Shown piece by piece: positions 42,223 to 52,269 of a DNA stretch of 64,000 bases. Where the stretch lies: contig CALAJQ010000002.1 of the NCBI GenBank assembly GCA_937922785.1, positions 1-64,000 on the forward strand, given 5' to 3'. Position 1 is the stretch's first letter, and every line of letters starts with the position of its first letter. The position numbers were made by a program, and so were the translations under genes. The DNA comes from an uncultured Acidimicrobiales bacterium. GTDB lineage: Bacteria > Actinomycetota > Acidimicrobiia > Acidimicrobiales > SZUA-35. The notes beneath the pieces are model-generated. The model saw nothing but the letters and a program-made list of their open reading frames with translations. It searched no databases and had not been told where the DNA came from.

Positions 42223-44788
42223 ACCCACTAAGTTCGGCACTGACAGATCGCTCGTCACCTTCGCTAAGTGAGATTGTCCCAGCTGCCGCAGCTTCAGCGA
42301 CGTCTTCAATAGCAAGGCGTGCCAAGCTAACGGTTTCTGCTTGGTCAGTCATCGCTGCGTTGCTCAGTTCAGCTCGTAAAGAGCTACCCGCTTCGGTCTT
42401 TATCCGCCTGAAGTCGCTTAGGGCTTGCCCTGCGACGGTTAAGACTCCAGGCGACACACCAGCGCTGTCGGCCTCCAGTGGTTCAGAGTTAGGCCACGAA
42501 GCGTTGTGGACGCTTCCTTCTCGCCACCAGCTCCAAACCTCTTCGGCTGCGAAAGGGATGAATGGGGCAAACAAGCGCAACAGTGTGTCCAGGGCTCGGG
42601 CCAGTGCCGCGTGAGATGACGCCGCCGCTACGTCTCCGCGTGAGCCATAAGCCCGGTTCTTCACCAGTTCGATGTAGTCATCGGTGAAGTTCCAGAAGAA
42701 GGATTCGGTCCGCTCCAGCGCTCGCGCGTAGTCAAAGCTTTCGAATGCTCGTGTGCACTCCGAAACCAGTTTCCCAAGTTGAGCCAACATTGCTTGATCA
42801 AGGGGTTCGGTTACTGGCGCATTAAGCGCAGCGTTGAGATCACCCATGCCAAGCGAGAACTTTGAAGCGTTCAATAGTTTGATAGCAAGACGACGACCAA
42901 TCTTCATCTGGTCTTCGTCAAAGGCTGTGTCGGTGCCAGGGCGACCTGAGCTAGCCCAGTAACGAACGGCATCGGAGCCGTACTTGTCGAGCAGATCTAT
43001 CGGGGTGACAACGTTGCCAACTGACTTTGACATCTTCTTGCGGTCTGGGTCGAGAATGAATCCGGACAGACACGCATTCGCCCACGGAGCAGTGCTGTGC
43101 TCGAAGTGACCGCGAACCATTGTGGAGAACAGCCACGTCCGAATGATGTCGTGACCTTGGGGTCGCATGTCATATGGGAAGACCCGCTCGAACAGCCCCG
43201 ACTCGCCGGCCCAGTCGCCAGCGATCTGTGGAGTCATTGAGGAAGTTGCCCAAGTGTCCATGATGTCGGGCTCACCCATGAACCCGCCGGCCTGATTGCG
43301 TTGTGACTCTTCATAGCCTGCGGGTACGTCCGTGGAAGGGTCAATCGGCAGGTCCGCCTCGTCTGGAACCAAAGGCGTCTCATAAAGAGGCTCGCCATTC
43401 TCATCCAGCGCGTACCAAAGCGGGATTGGCACTCCGAAGAATCGCTGGCGGCTTACTAGCCAGTCACCGTTCAGGCCTTCTACCCAGTTTGTGTAGCGGC
43501 TTCTCATGTAGCCAGGGTGGAAGGAAACCTCGCCTCCTCTGCCAACAAGGTCACCGTTGAGGTCCGAGTCGCGGCCACCATTGCGGATGTACCACTGACG
43601 GCTGGAAACAATCTCTAGTGGCTTGTCGCCCTTTTCGAAGAACTTGACCGGGTGAGTGATCGCTCGTGGCTCACCAACCAAGGTGTCGGTCTCGTTAAGC
43701 ATCTCAACTAGGGCGGCTCGTCCTGAGAACACGGTCTTGGTTGCCATGTTTGCGTAGCGCTCAGCGGCCTCTGGGCCCATCACTTCAGGAGCATCGGCTA
43801 TGAATCGCCCGTTGCGGCCGATGACTGCTCGTGCGGGCAAGTTCAGCTCCCGCCACCACGTCACGTCGGTGGTGTCACCGAAGGTGCAGATCATGGCCAC
43901 GCCAGTGCCCTTTTCTGGATCTGCGAGTTCGTGGAAGACCATCGGAACTTCAACACCAAAGACAGGGGTTGTGATGTTCTGCCCCTTCAGCGGCAGGAAC
44001 CTTTCGTCTTCGGGGTGGGCCACAACCGCAACACAGGCGGGCAGTAGTTCTGGGCGAGTTGTGTCGATCAGCAGGTCTGATCCGTCAGGTTTAGTGAACC
44101 TGAGCGTGTGATAAGCGCTTGGTTGCTCACGGTCTTCCAGCTCGGCCTGGGCCACCGCAGTTTGGAATGTGACGTCCCAAAGGCTGGGAGCCTCTTGCTG
44201 GTACGCCTCGCCGCGGGACAAGTTGCGTAGGAAACCGCGTTGGGAGACTGCCCGACTTTTGGCCGAGATGGTCTCATACAACAGCGTCCAGTCAACCGAC
44301 AGACCAAGAGTTTCGAAAAGGGTCTCGAACGCCTTTTCGTCTTCTTGAACTAGTTCTTCGCAGAGCTCGATGAAGTTGGGTCTGCTTATCGCAACCTGTT
44401 GTTTGGCTGCCTTGCCGGTGTCAACGAGCTTGCCTTCTTTCGCTGGCGGCTCGAAGTTGTCCTGGTAGGGGACAGACGGATCACACCGCACGCCGTAGTA
44501 GTTCTGCACTCGGCGTTCGGTGGGCAGACCGTTGTCATCCCAGCCCATTGGATAAAAGACCTTCTTGCCGGTCATTCGTCTGTAGCGGGCAATGGTGTCG
44601 GTGTGGGTGTAGGAGAAGACGTGGCCGATGTGAAGGCTGCCAGAAACCGTGGGCGGGGGAGTATCAATGGAGAAGACGTCGTCCCTAACTGCGGATCGAT
44701 CAAAGGCGTAGGTCGAATCTTGGCGCCACGAAGCCGCCCATTTCGCTTCTAGACCGTCAAGAGTTGGCTTGGAGGGAACCTCAGACAT
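42221..44788 (-). CDS. valS: Valyl-tRNA synthetase
   Basis: An 855-residue class I synthetase. HIGH appears as SLHIGHVFSYTHTD, KMSKS as DRKKMSKSVGN, and editing-domain DTTRPELLPACVAV. The CP1 ending and VRYWASSGRPGTDTAFDE with KIGRRLAIKLLNA are of the type found in archaeal/alphaproteobacterial ValRS, not the E. coli type. It lacks the long C-terminal coiled coil of ~950-residue forms. Charges tRNA-Val with valine and hydrolyses mischarged threonine. The giant HD-GYP gene lies 47 bp upstream on the same strand. Confidence 0.95.
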   Translation of the reverse strand: MSEVPSKPTLDGLEAKWAASWRQDSTYAFDRSAVRDDVFSIDTPPPTVSGSLHIGHVFSYTHTDTIARYRRMTGKKVFYPMGWDDNGLPTERRVQNYYGVRCDPSVPYQDNFEPPAKEGKLVDTGKAAKQQVAISRPNFIELCEELVQEDEKAFETLFETLGLSVDWTLLYETISAKSRAVSQRGFLRNLSRGEAYQQEAPSLWDVTFQTAVAQAELEDREQPSAYHTLRFTKPDGSDLLIDTTRPELLPACVAVVAHPEDERFLPLKGQNITTPVFGVEVPMVFHELADPEKGTGVAMICTFGDTTDVTWWRELNLPARAVIGRNGRFIADAPEVMGPEAAERYANMATKTVFSGRAALVEMLNETDTLVGEPRAITHPVKFFEKGDKPLEIVSSRQWYIRNGGRDSDLNGDLVGRGGEVSFHPGYMRSRYTNWVEGLNGDWLVSRQRFFGVPIPLWYALDENGEPLYETPLVPDEADLPIDPSTDVPAGYEESQRNQAGGFMGEPDIMDTWATSSMTPQIAGDWAGESGLFERVFPYDMRPQGHDIIRTWLFSTMVRGHFEHSTAPWANACLSGFILDPDRKKMSKSVGNVVTPIDLLDKYGSDAVRYWASSGRPGTDTAFDEDQMKIGRRLAIKLLNASKFSLGMGDLNAALNAPVTEPLDQAMLAQLGKLVSECTRAFESFDYARALERTESFFWNFTDDYIELVKNRAYGSRGDVAAASSHAALARALDTLLRLFAPFIPFAAEEVWSWWREGSVHNASWPNSEPLEADSAGVSPGVLTVAGQALSDFRRIKTEAGSSLRAELSNAAMTDQAETVSLARLAIEDVAEAAAAGTISLSEGDERSVSAELSG

Positions 44789-44835
44789 CCCTACAGGCTA
44801 GAGGACTAAGTAGCTATCAATTGCCCAATTCTTGG

Positions 44836-47800
44836 CTACTGCCAGTTTGGATAATACAAACTGTGCACAGTCTCGTCCCTCATGCCGAACTGTCCCTGAG
44901 CCGACGGGTGATCGATTGTAGGGGTGGTGTCAGCCGCTGGGCAGACGTGGGCGCCAGTGCCGGCGTTGCCGGTGGCAGTGAATTCCCAGCATGCCGCGGT
45001 GTTTGCGTCGCTCACAGTTGCCAAAGCGATAGTGGTTCGGTTCAGCGGATCAGGCTTGCCGCCGATCTCGAGCATTGCTGCTTGGCTGACGTCCCAGATT
45101 CCTAACTTGGCTTCGGGCACTTCGATGGCCGGATTTTCAGTCTCACTCCAGCCGACATAGTCAACAATCAAGCCGTCAGCGTCTAGCAGCCAGAGATCAT
45201 CGCCAGCCAGGTCCCACGGAGTTACGTTTCCACCAAGGCGGAATGTCGAGAACAAGACGTATTCGTCGGGGTCGATAGTTGAGGGCCACTTCTCAATGAT
45301 TCCGAAGAAGTTGTCTGAGAGGTCGATCACGCGACCATTGACGTCAGGGGTGCCGCCGGGGGCGTGGTCCTGCAGCGTCCACCCATCTATGGAGACCGGT
45401 GAGCCAGAGATGTTTAACGCTTCGGCCTCTTCCATCTCTTCTTCGCAGATGATTCCAGCACACGCCCTAATGTCGTCGTAGGCGATCTCGGTAAAGATGA
45501 TGTCGCCGGCATTGGGCGACAGTCCCTGATCGGAGAAAGTTATCGACCCGTTGAACACTGTTGTGGCAACCCCGTCAGAAGCATCGATCGTGTAGTTAAC
45601 CGTCTGGCCCAAATCGGCTGGGTTAGTGGGCGTGCCGGCAATAACGAAGTTCGATCCGCTCGGGCTAATCGAAAGACCGTCCGGGAGTGTGTCGTCGGTG
45701 ATCGACACAGTGTCGCCGTCGGCGTCGGTCACAGCGAAGGAAACCGGGTTGGTCGCAACGTTGATGAATTGCTGGTCAATAGTTATTGCGCCGAAGACTG
45801 GTGCAGCATTGGGGACTACGTCTATTACCCACTCGGAACTATCACAATCACCAGCTGCGTCACAGACATCGAACGGGATTACAACTTGTGTTCCGCCGAA
45901 GGTCGGGTTGGGGCTAAACACCAACCTGTTTTCAGCGTTTAAAGAAAGGGTGCCTTCGCTGGCCGCCACAGCGTCGGCGCCGACAGTGTGCGTGTCTCCA
46001 ACGTCAGGGTCCTCAACGACGTAATCATCGGGAAGCACGACGTCGGCCGGCGGGTTGAAGGTCGTACCGACCGTTGAAGGGCCAGAAGTGATCACCGGAG
46101 GGTCGTTCACAGGGTCAACGGTTATGTCGATGTAGAAGACACCACAACTTGTGGCGTCGCACACATCAACCTCATAGGTTGCAGAGCCGTTCGCATTGAG
46201 GTCCAAACTGAGCGCTAGACCGCCGTCGCCAGGGTCAGACCAGCCTCCGAGGTTGTCGCCAGTGAAGCCACTGACTGTGTAAGTGAGGTCGGCAAGAGCA
46301 GTGTCGGGGTCGGTCGTGTTGGCCTCTAGTGACGCTCTCGTTATTGCTAAATCGGTGGCGGGATCCTCGTCGATTGCCGGGATCGTCAAGTCGGTGGTGG
46401 ATGGCGGGTCATCAACTTCGGAGAACTCGAGAATCATTTCGCCGACTTCGTCAGAACAGGCGCCCTCTAAGTCACAAACGATGTAGGTGAGAAGAACATC
46501 AGCAGAGCTTTGTGATTCGGGCGTGTAGGTGAAACCTTGGTTGTCAGCGTCAATCACTAGGCCGCTGCCAGGGTCGGTGATCAGCAACTCAAGCTGGCTA
46601 AACGGCGAGTCAGGGTCAGAGAACAGGTTCAGCGCCAGAATCTGGGCCGAAGAAACCTGGGTGTCGGTGTTTTCGGTGCCAGGGAAGGTAGTGGTCAGAA
46701 TGCTGATGACCGGTTTGTCATTGACCGGATTGATGTTGAAGTTCACATCAAACGGTTCGCAGTTGGCCGCTGGATCGGTATTGGAGTCACAGACCTGGAA
46801 CGGAAACGTCGTTGGGCCGTTGGCGTTTGTATTGGGAAAAAAGTGCCAGTCACCGTTTGGCCGTTCGGAAATCGCGCCTAGGTCCACCGAAGGAACTCCG
46901 GCGGTGAACGTCAGCTCTGAGTCAGGAGAGTCGGGATCGGCAGCGGCTGCAACAAGTTCGGCTCTTGTCACCACAACCGGGTTTGGCGGATCCTCGTCGA
47001 AGGGGGCAACGTCGATATTGGTTGGCTGGGGCGCATCGTCCACTGGGGTGAAGATCAGTTCAATCTGTCCCAAGTCAGGGCTACAAGACCCGGCGTCACA
47101 CACCTGGTAGGGAACCTGAACCGTGCCGGCGAACCCGGGTGCGACGAAGTCAAAGCCTTGGCCGTTCTGAACCAGGACACCGTCGGCGACAGGCTGGAAA
47201 TTAAAGGCTACGTCGGCAAGATCGGTGTCGATGTCGTCAACCAGAGCCTGCATGTCAGCGTCGGTGAAGGTCACCACTGTTCCCTCGCTGTAGGTCGCGG
47301 AGAACGGGCTTACTTCGATGGTGGGAGGGTCATCAACTGGAGTGACCGTAACCGTGATTGTGCTTGACGGACACGAGGTTGTGGTGGTCAAGTCGCACAC
47401 TGAGTAGGTCACCACTGTTTGTCCGTGCTCATCAGCGTTAGGCCGATATCGGAACCGCTGTGTGACTGGGTCATAACTGGGGGTGCCCAGCGTCGGGTTG
47501 GTCTGGGTAAAGGAGAAGGTCAGATCTTCGAGAGGTGAGTCTGAGTCGTTAGCCAATGCGTACAAAGAGCTGGCGTTTAGGTTTACGTCGTTGTCTTCGC
47601 GAACGGTCTTGGTATACGGGCCGGGTTGTGGCGGATCGTCGACGGCCGCGAAAGTAAGAGTCAACTGGCTGTCAGTGCAGGCCTTGACGAAGTCACAGAC
47701 TCGGTAGTCGACGATTACCGGGTCGGTACTGTCTGGCGCGGGCAAGTAGCTGAAGCCGGTGGGGTTGGTGCTGTCCGGAGTCATTATCAGACCCGCTGGC

Positions 47801-50382
47801 AGTGGGCTGGAGATCTCTGCGGTCAGTTCTTCGGCGGCATCGTCTACATCGGTTGCGTCAGCAAGAATCGCCTGGAAGCTCACGTCGGTGGCTATATCTT
47901 CAGTTCCGTCGAACGTCAGAGCGTCGGCCGGGGTGGGGTTGTCGTTTACCCCGGTTAGCTCAAGCACGATGTCTGCTGGGTCGCTGCATCGCGATCCGCT
48001 GCAGGCTTGGTAATCAATTCTGATCGTGCCCTCATAGTCCTGCGGAGGCTTGAAAGAGGCTGTACTAACGGTTGTTGTGAACGTGCCGCCAGCTGCGTCG
48101 GGTTCGCCCCAAACCACTGTTAGGTCCCCACCGTCAGGGTCGGTGTCGTTTGCGAGTAGAGCATCAGATGTCACTTCGAAGAGTGTGTCCTCGGCGCGGC
48201 TGAAGCTGTCGTCGTTAGCAATCGGGCTGTCGGGTTGGGCGGTGATGTTGACGGTCACCGTGGCTTCGTCGCACAGCGGACCTGAAACATCGCACAGTTG
48301 GTATGAGAGTGAAACCGGAGCGGTCGAGTTTGAAGCCGGTGTAAAAGTGGATGACGCCGCATTGAAGTTCGGGTGTGGATCCCAGGTGATTCGGGTTGCC
48401 GCGCCGTCAAACTCGAGGTCGTTCCCTGAGATCATCGCATTCGAGATTTGCAACGCCACGTCTTCCAACGTGGTGAAAGTGTCGTCGTTGGCAACCGGTG
48501 CGTCGTCGACACCCGTTATGGCAACGCCGACTTCTGCCTCATCACACTCGGACGCATCACATACCCGGTAGGAGATGGAGAGATCCTTTGTTGAGTGCGC
48601 TGGTGGCGTGTAGCTAATGGCCCCACCAGAGATGGTGTAGGTGCCGGTTATTGGCACAGACCAAGTGACGGTGAGCTCGTCGCCGTCAACATCGGTGGCA
48701 TTGGCCAGAACCCGCTGTGGAGTCAGGTTCAGCGTTGAGTCTTCACGGATGACCACCGCAAGATCGTTGGCAACTGGCGGATCGTTAACTGCGGCTACCT
48801 CAAGTGTGACCACAGCGTCTGAGCAAAGGTTGAGGGCGGAGGCGTTGCACGCACGGAAGCGAAACTCGTCGGTCCCGTTGAAATTCTCATCCGGCGTGTA
48901 GCTGGCTGTGATGCTGGTCTCGATGTTTGAAGAGAAGCTTGATCCGACTTCCGGAAGTCTCAACGTTCCGTGTTCGGGACTCCCAACTAGCCGGAAGATC
49001 GTTTCGGTGCCCTCTGCGGTTGATGAAAGAACGACCGGGGTAGTGATGTCTTCGGTTCCCGACACGACCCTGGCTTGGGCTTGAGGGGTGGCTGGCTGAG
49101 GCTCGGGTTCATCGCCGGTATCAGGATTGGGAACTTCGGCCGGCTGTTCGCCCGGCTCCTCTACTGGAGGCGCAGGAACATCAACTGACATCGGTGGGGC
49201 CACGAACGCCGCGATTTCTGGCGGTGGCGTGCCGAAGCCACCAACAGACACAACCGTGGCCGCCGCTGTGGCTACAAAAGGAAGAACTGTCTGGGTGGCC
49301 GCTGTACCAATCAGTGATGGGGCATTACCGACCGCGCTGATGTTGGCAAGCCAGCTAAGTGGTCCAACGGCAAAGCGCAAACGGCCAAGCCCGATGTTGA
49401 GAAAGGCCCGGGCAACGTCGGGGTCAAACTGACCGCCGGCACACCTTGCGATTTCTGCTCGTGCTTCTGAAGCTGGACGAGGTGCCTTGTAGCTACGGGC
49501 CGATGTCATCACGTCAAAGGCGTCAGCTACGGCAACGATGCGGCCGCCTAGTGGAATGTCTCGGCCGGCCAGTTGGTCCGGATAGCCGTTGCCGTCCCAC
49601 CGTTCGTGGTGGTTTCGAACTGCGTAGCCCCAGGGCCCGAGGAATTCGCGCAGCGGCTCAATGAGCTCGTCACCCTTCCATGTGTGAGACTTCAGTGAGG
49701 CCCACTCATCTTCGGTCGGTCGCCCTTCCTTGTTCAGGATTTCCGACGCTACGTAAATCTTGCCGACGTCATGAAGTAGTGCTGACCAACGAAGCTTGGC
49801 TGCGTCCTCTTCGGGCAGCTTCATCTCTTCGGCGATCATGTCGGTGTAGGCCCTGACCCGTTCGCAGTGACCTCGGGTGAGTCGATCGTGAAGTGACAGC
49901 GCCGCCACCAGTTCGAGCATCAGCTCTGCGTGCTCTGCGGTGTCGTCGGGAATGCCGTTTTCGCGGACTTCGGCGATGCGTCTTTCCAGCTTCCTTGTGC
50001 TGTTGGTTTTCATCGCCAGGCTGTAGCGGGATGGCGCGGCGTCAGGGAAGACCAGTGACAGTTTGAACAGTGCAGCGAGGGGGAGAAGTCGTCGCGTAAT
50101 CTTCTCGCTGACAAGTAGAACGATTACCCCGATCGAGAACAGGCCAATCCACCACGGCAATCTTGAAATGCCGACCTCATACGGCGGAAACTTTCGGGCC
50201 AACGTGAAGGTTGCGGCGAAGGACAGAACACTTGGGGTTATGAGAATTGCCCACCTCAGTGCCTTCGCTACCCCAGGCCGACTAGCCCAGCTTTTGTTGT
50301 CCGCTGACTGGCCGTGTTGAACCGGGCCATCACTCTGTGCCGCTTTTGCGCGGTGAGAGGGAGGTGGTACGGCGGTCGTCAC
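44836..50382 (-). CDS. Giant HD-GYP phosphodiesterase with cadherin-like repeats and a lamin-tail domain
   Basis: An 1848-residue protein from GTG 50382. Two N-terminal membrane helices (about 43-62, 76-92) precede an HD-GYP domain with HDVGK (H204, D205), HHE (258-260) and DGNGYP (263-268), so it likely cleaves c-di-GMP in the cytoplasm. A third helix (about 357-380) and a Pro/Glu-rich linker (385-435) lead outside. Residues about 436-1520 hold about ten cadherin-like repeats of ~105 residues, each starting near a VxDxP(V) motif and ending in a VCDxxxC pair; an Ig/He_PIG-like unit follows, then a lamin-tail domain from about 1625. This joins signal turnover to a surface adhesin-like region. 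valS lies downstream on the same strand. Confidence 0.85.
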   Translation of the reverse strand: MTTAVPPPSHRAKAAQSDGPVQHGQSADNKSWASRPGVAKALRWAILITPSVLSFAATFTLARKFPPYEVGISRLPWWIGLFSIGVIVLLVSEKITRRLLPLAALFKLSLVFPDAAPSRYSLAMKTNSTRKLERRIAEVRENGIPDDTAEHAELMLELVAALSLHDRLTRGHCERVRAYTDMIAEEMKLPEEDAAKLRWSALLHDVGKIYVASEILNKEGRPTEDEWASLKSHTWKGDELIEPLREFLGPWGYAVRNHHERWDGNGYPDQLAGRDIPLGGRIVAVADAFDVMTSARSYKAPRPASEARAEIARCAGGQFDPDVARAFLNIGLGRLRFAVGPLSWLANISAVGNAPSLIGTAATQTVLPFVATAAATVVSVGGFGTPPPEIAAFVAPPMSVDVPAPPVEEPGEQPAEVPNPDTGDEPEPQPATPQAQARVVSGTEDITTPVVLSSTAEGTETIFRLVGSPEHGTLRLPEVGSSFSSNIETSITASYTPDENFNGTDEFRFRACNASALNLCSDAVVTLEVAAVNDPPVANDLAVVIREDSTLNLTPQRVLANATDVDGDELTVTWSVPITGTYTISGGAISYTPPAHSTKDLSISYRVCDASECDEAEVGVAITGVDDAPVANDDTFTTLEDVALQISNAMISGNDLEFDGAATRITWDPHPNFNAASSTFTPASNSTAPVSLSYQLCDVSGPLCDEATVTVNITAQPDSPIANDDSFSRAEDTLFEVTSDALLANDTDPDGGDLTVVWGEPDAAGGTFTTTVSTASFKPPQDYEGTIRIDYQACSGSRCSDPADIVLELTGVNDNPTPADALTFDGTEDIATDVSFQAILADATDVDDAAEELTAEISSPLPAGLIMTPDSTNPTGFSYLPAPDSTDPVIVDYRVCDFVKACTDSQLTLTFAAVDDPPQPGPYTKTVREDNDVNLNASSLYALANDSDSPLEDLTFSFTQTNPTLGTPSYDPVTQRFRYRPNADEHGQTVVTYSVCDLTTTTSCPSSTITVTVTPVDDPPTIEVSPFSATYSEGTVVTFTDADMQALVDDIDTDLADVAFNFQPVADGVLVQNGQGFDFVAPGFAGTVQVPYQVCDAGSCSPDLGQIELIFTPVDDAPQPTNIDVAPFDEDPPNPVVVTRAELVAAAADPDSPDSELTFTAGVPSVDLGAISERPNGDWHFFPNTNANGPTTFPFQVCDSNTDPAANCEPFDVNFNINPVNDKPVISILTTTFPGTENTDTQVSSAQILALNLFSDPDSPFSQLELLITDPGSGLVIDADNQGFTYTPESQSSADVLLTYIVCDLEGACSDEVGEMILEFSEVDDPPSTTDLTIPAIDEDPATDLAITRASLEANTTDPDTALADLTYTVSGFTGDNLGGWSDPGDGGLALSLDLNANGSATYEVDVCDATSCGVFYIDITVDPVNDPPVITSGPSTVGTTFNPPADVVLPDDYVVEDPDVGDTHTVGADAVAASEGTLSLNAENRLVFSPNPTFGGTQVVIPFDVCDAAGDCDSSEWVIDVVPNAAPVFGAITIDQQFINVATNPVSFAVTDADGDTVSITDDTLPDGLSISPSGSNFVIAGTPTNPADLGQTVNYTIDASDGVATTVFNGSITFSDQGLSPNAGDIIFTEIAYDDIRACAGIICEEEMEEAEALNISGSPVSIDGWTLQDHAPGGTPDVNGRVIDLSDNFFGIIEKWPSTIDPDEYVLFSTFRLGGNVTPWDLAGDDLWLLDADGLIVDYVGWSETENPAIEVPEAKLGIWDVSQAAMLEIGGKPDPLNRTTIALATVSDANTAACWEFTATGNAGTGAHVCPAADTTPTIDHPSAQGQFGMRDETVHSLYYPNWQ

Positions 50383-50461
50383 TGTGGATGTATCGACTCG
50401 AATCTCCCGCTTCCTTAGACGAATTTATTGGGCTGACTTCCCTAGGCGGTGGGGTAGTCTG

Positions 50462-51823
50462 ATGACTGTGATCAGCCTTTATGACACCGCTCGACAAGCG
50501 GTTTTTCCCCTGGTTCAGCGAGATTCAGGCAAGTTGTCGCTTTATGTGTGCGGGCCCACCGTTTATGCACCACCGCACATTGGTCACGGACGCCAGTCAT
50601 TGGTCTATGACTTCCTTCGCCGGTTTATGGAATGGAGTGGCGTCGAAGTCAATCACACGTCAAATATCACTGACATTGATGACAACATCATCAAGCGTGG
50701 TCTAGCTGAAGACCGAGACCCGGCCCAGATCGCCATCAAGTGCGAGAGTATTTGGTGGCAGGCCATGGACAAGCTCAACGTTCTGAGGCCCCACAACATC
50801 CCTCGGGCAACTGAATACGTGGACCAAATGGTTGAGTTGATTGCTCGGCTCATCAAGTTAGATAAGGCCTACGTCACCGCGGACGGAGTCTACCTGGCAG
50901 TTGAGACCGTGCCGGGGTACGGCTTGCTTACAAACCAATCGCTTGATGACCTCATTGAAGGTGGTGGCGAACGCACAATTGTTGGTGGTGAGAAGCGCCA
51001 CACGGCAGACTTTGTGTTGTGGAAGTTCGCCAAAGAGGGAGAGCCATTTTGGCCTTCGCCTTGGGGTAACGGAAGGCCGGGCTGGCACACAGAATGTGTT
51101 GTGATGAGCCTCGACATTTTGGGTGAAGGATTTGATCTTCACACCGGCGGCTTAGATCTGGTTTTCCCGCATCACGAGAACGAGCGGGCCCAGGCCCTGG
51201 CAGTTGGATCAGACTTCGCAAGTCATTGGATGCATCATGGCTTTGTAGAAGCTGACGGCCAGAAGATGGGCAAGTCGCTAGGCAACACCATGAACTTGTT
51301 GGATGTCATGGAGGCCTATGACCCTCGGGCTTATCGCCTGATCATGCTTCAAAGTCACTACCGCTCACCGGTTGAAGTAACTGACACTTCGATGAGTAAC
51401 GGCATGGCCGCCCTCGAACGTCTGGACGCGTTTGCTCGCCGGACCTCAAATCTTGACGGTCAAAGCGACGCCGATACCTTGGCCAAGTTCAAAGAGGCGA
51501 TGGACAACGACTTAGACACCCCAGCAGGCGTCGATCTTATGTTCCGTCTAGTCCGTGAGGCCAACACTGCGTTGGACAACGCGAACACCGCTGAAGCCGC
51601 AACGGCGGCAGCGACCGCTTTGGAAATTGCTTCTGTATTTGGTCTTGAGTTGGTTGCCGGGGGAGAGGAGCTGCCATCAGAGGTGCAAGCCCTGTTGGAT
51701 GAGCGCGCCGAGGCGAGGAAGTCCAAGGACTTTGCCCGATCGGATGCAATAAGGGATCAACTCGCTGCCGACGGCTGGACAGTTACCGACAGCGCAGATG
51801 GTCAAGGCGCCCACCGCAACTGA
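50462..51823 (+). CDS. cysS: Cysteinyl-tRNA synthetase
   Basis: A 453-residue class I synthetase from ATG 50462, chosen as it aligns with the family N-terminus SLYDTARQ. It has YVCGPTVYAPPHIGHGRQ with the zinc-binding Cys and HIGH variant, GWHTECVVMS, HTGGLDLVFPHHENE and KMGKSLGN (KMSKS variant with Gly). It charges tRNA-Cys. MshC is a relative, but length and the FPHHENE block favour CysS. It diverges from the giant protein gene, 79 bp between. Confidence 0.93.
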   Translation: MTVISLYDTARQAVFPLVQRDSGKLSLYVCGPTVYAPPHIGHGRQSLVYDFLRRFMEWSGVEVNHTSNITDIDDNIIKRGLAEDRDPAQIAIKCESIWWQAMDKLNVLRPHNIPRATEYVDQMVELIARLIKLDKAYVTADGVYLAVETVPGYGLLTNQSLDDLIEGGGERTIVGGEKRHTADFVLWKFAKEGEPFWPSPWGNGRPGWHTECVVMSLDILGEGFDLHTGGLDLVFPHHENERAQALAVGSDFASHWMHHGFVEADGQKMGKSLGNTMNLLDVMEAYDPRAYRLIMLQSHYRSPVEVTDTSMSNGMAALERLDAFARRTSNLDGQSDADTLAKFKEAMDNDLDTPAGVDLMFRLVREANTALDNANTAEAATAAATALEIASVFGLELVAGGEELPSEVQALLDERAEARKSKDFARSDAIRDQLAADGWTVTDSADGQGAHRN

Positions 51824-51839
51824 TCTAACATCAAAACCT

Positions 51840-52253
51840 ATGGATCTCGATAAACCGGGCGGCACTAGTGGCGGTCTAGGAACATTTGTTGCTGGCACTG
51901 CTCTCGCCTTGGCCGGTACCTGGTTCTTTGTGGACGCTGTTCGGGTGACGACCTACGGCAGTGGCATGATTAGCCGCGGCCTTGGAGGGTCGGCGGGTGC
52001 GGGAATCATTTTCTTGCCGCTGTTTGTTGCAGTCATTGCGCTGTTCAACGACGCTCGAAAGAGCTGGCCTTGGGCCCTAGGGGCATTTGGTCTAGCAATC
52101 ATTGTCATTGAAGTGCTCAGTCAATTGCGCTTCTTCTTCGACCAAAAGCTCTCCCACTTCCTGATCATGCTGATCACTGTTGCAGCGGGCATTGGCCTTG
52201 TGACGAGATCTCTTAAGCAGATGCCGCCGGTAACTGACGAGCTGAACCGCTAA
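51840..52253 (+). CDS. Small multi-pass membrane protein, unknown function
   Basis: A 137-residue protein from ATG 51840 (an upstream ATG at 51798 overlaps cysS). After a Gly/Ser-rich start come about four hydrophobic helices (FVAGTALALAGTWFFV, GIIFLPLFVAVIALF, ALGAFGLAIIVIEVL, FLIMLITVAAGIGLV) with short loops. No family recognised. It is probably transcribed with cysS. Confidence 0.65.
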   Translation: MDLDKPGGTSGGLGTFVAGTALALAGTWFFVDAVRVTTYGSGMISRGLGGSAGAGIIFLPLFVAVIALFNDARKSWPWALGAFGLAIIVIEVLSQLRFFFDQKLSHFLIMLITVAAGIGLVTRSLKQMPPVTDELNR

Positions 52254-52269
52254 CCTTAGGAATCAACAA

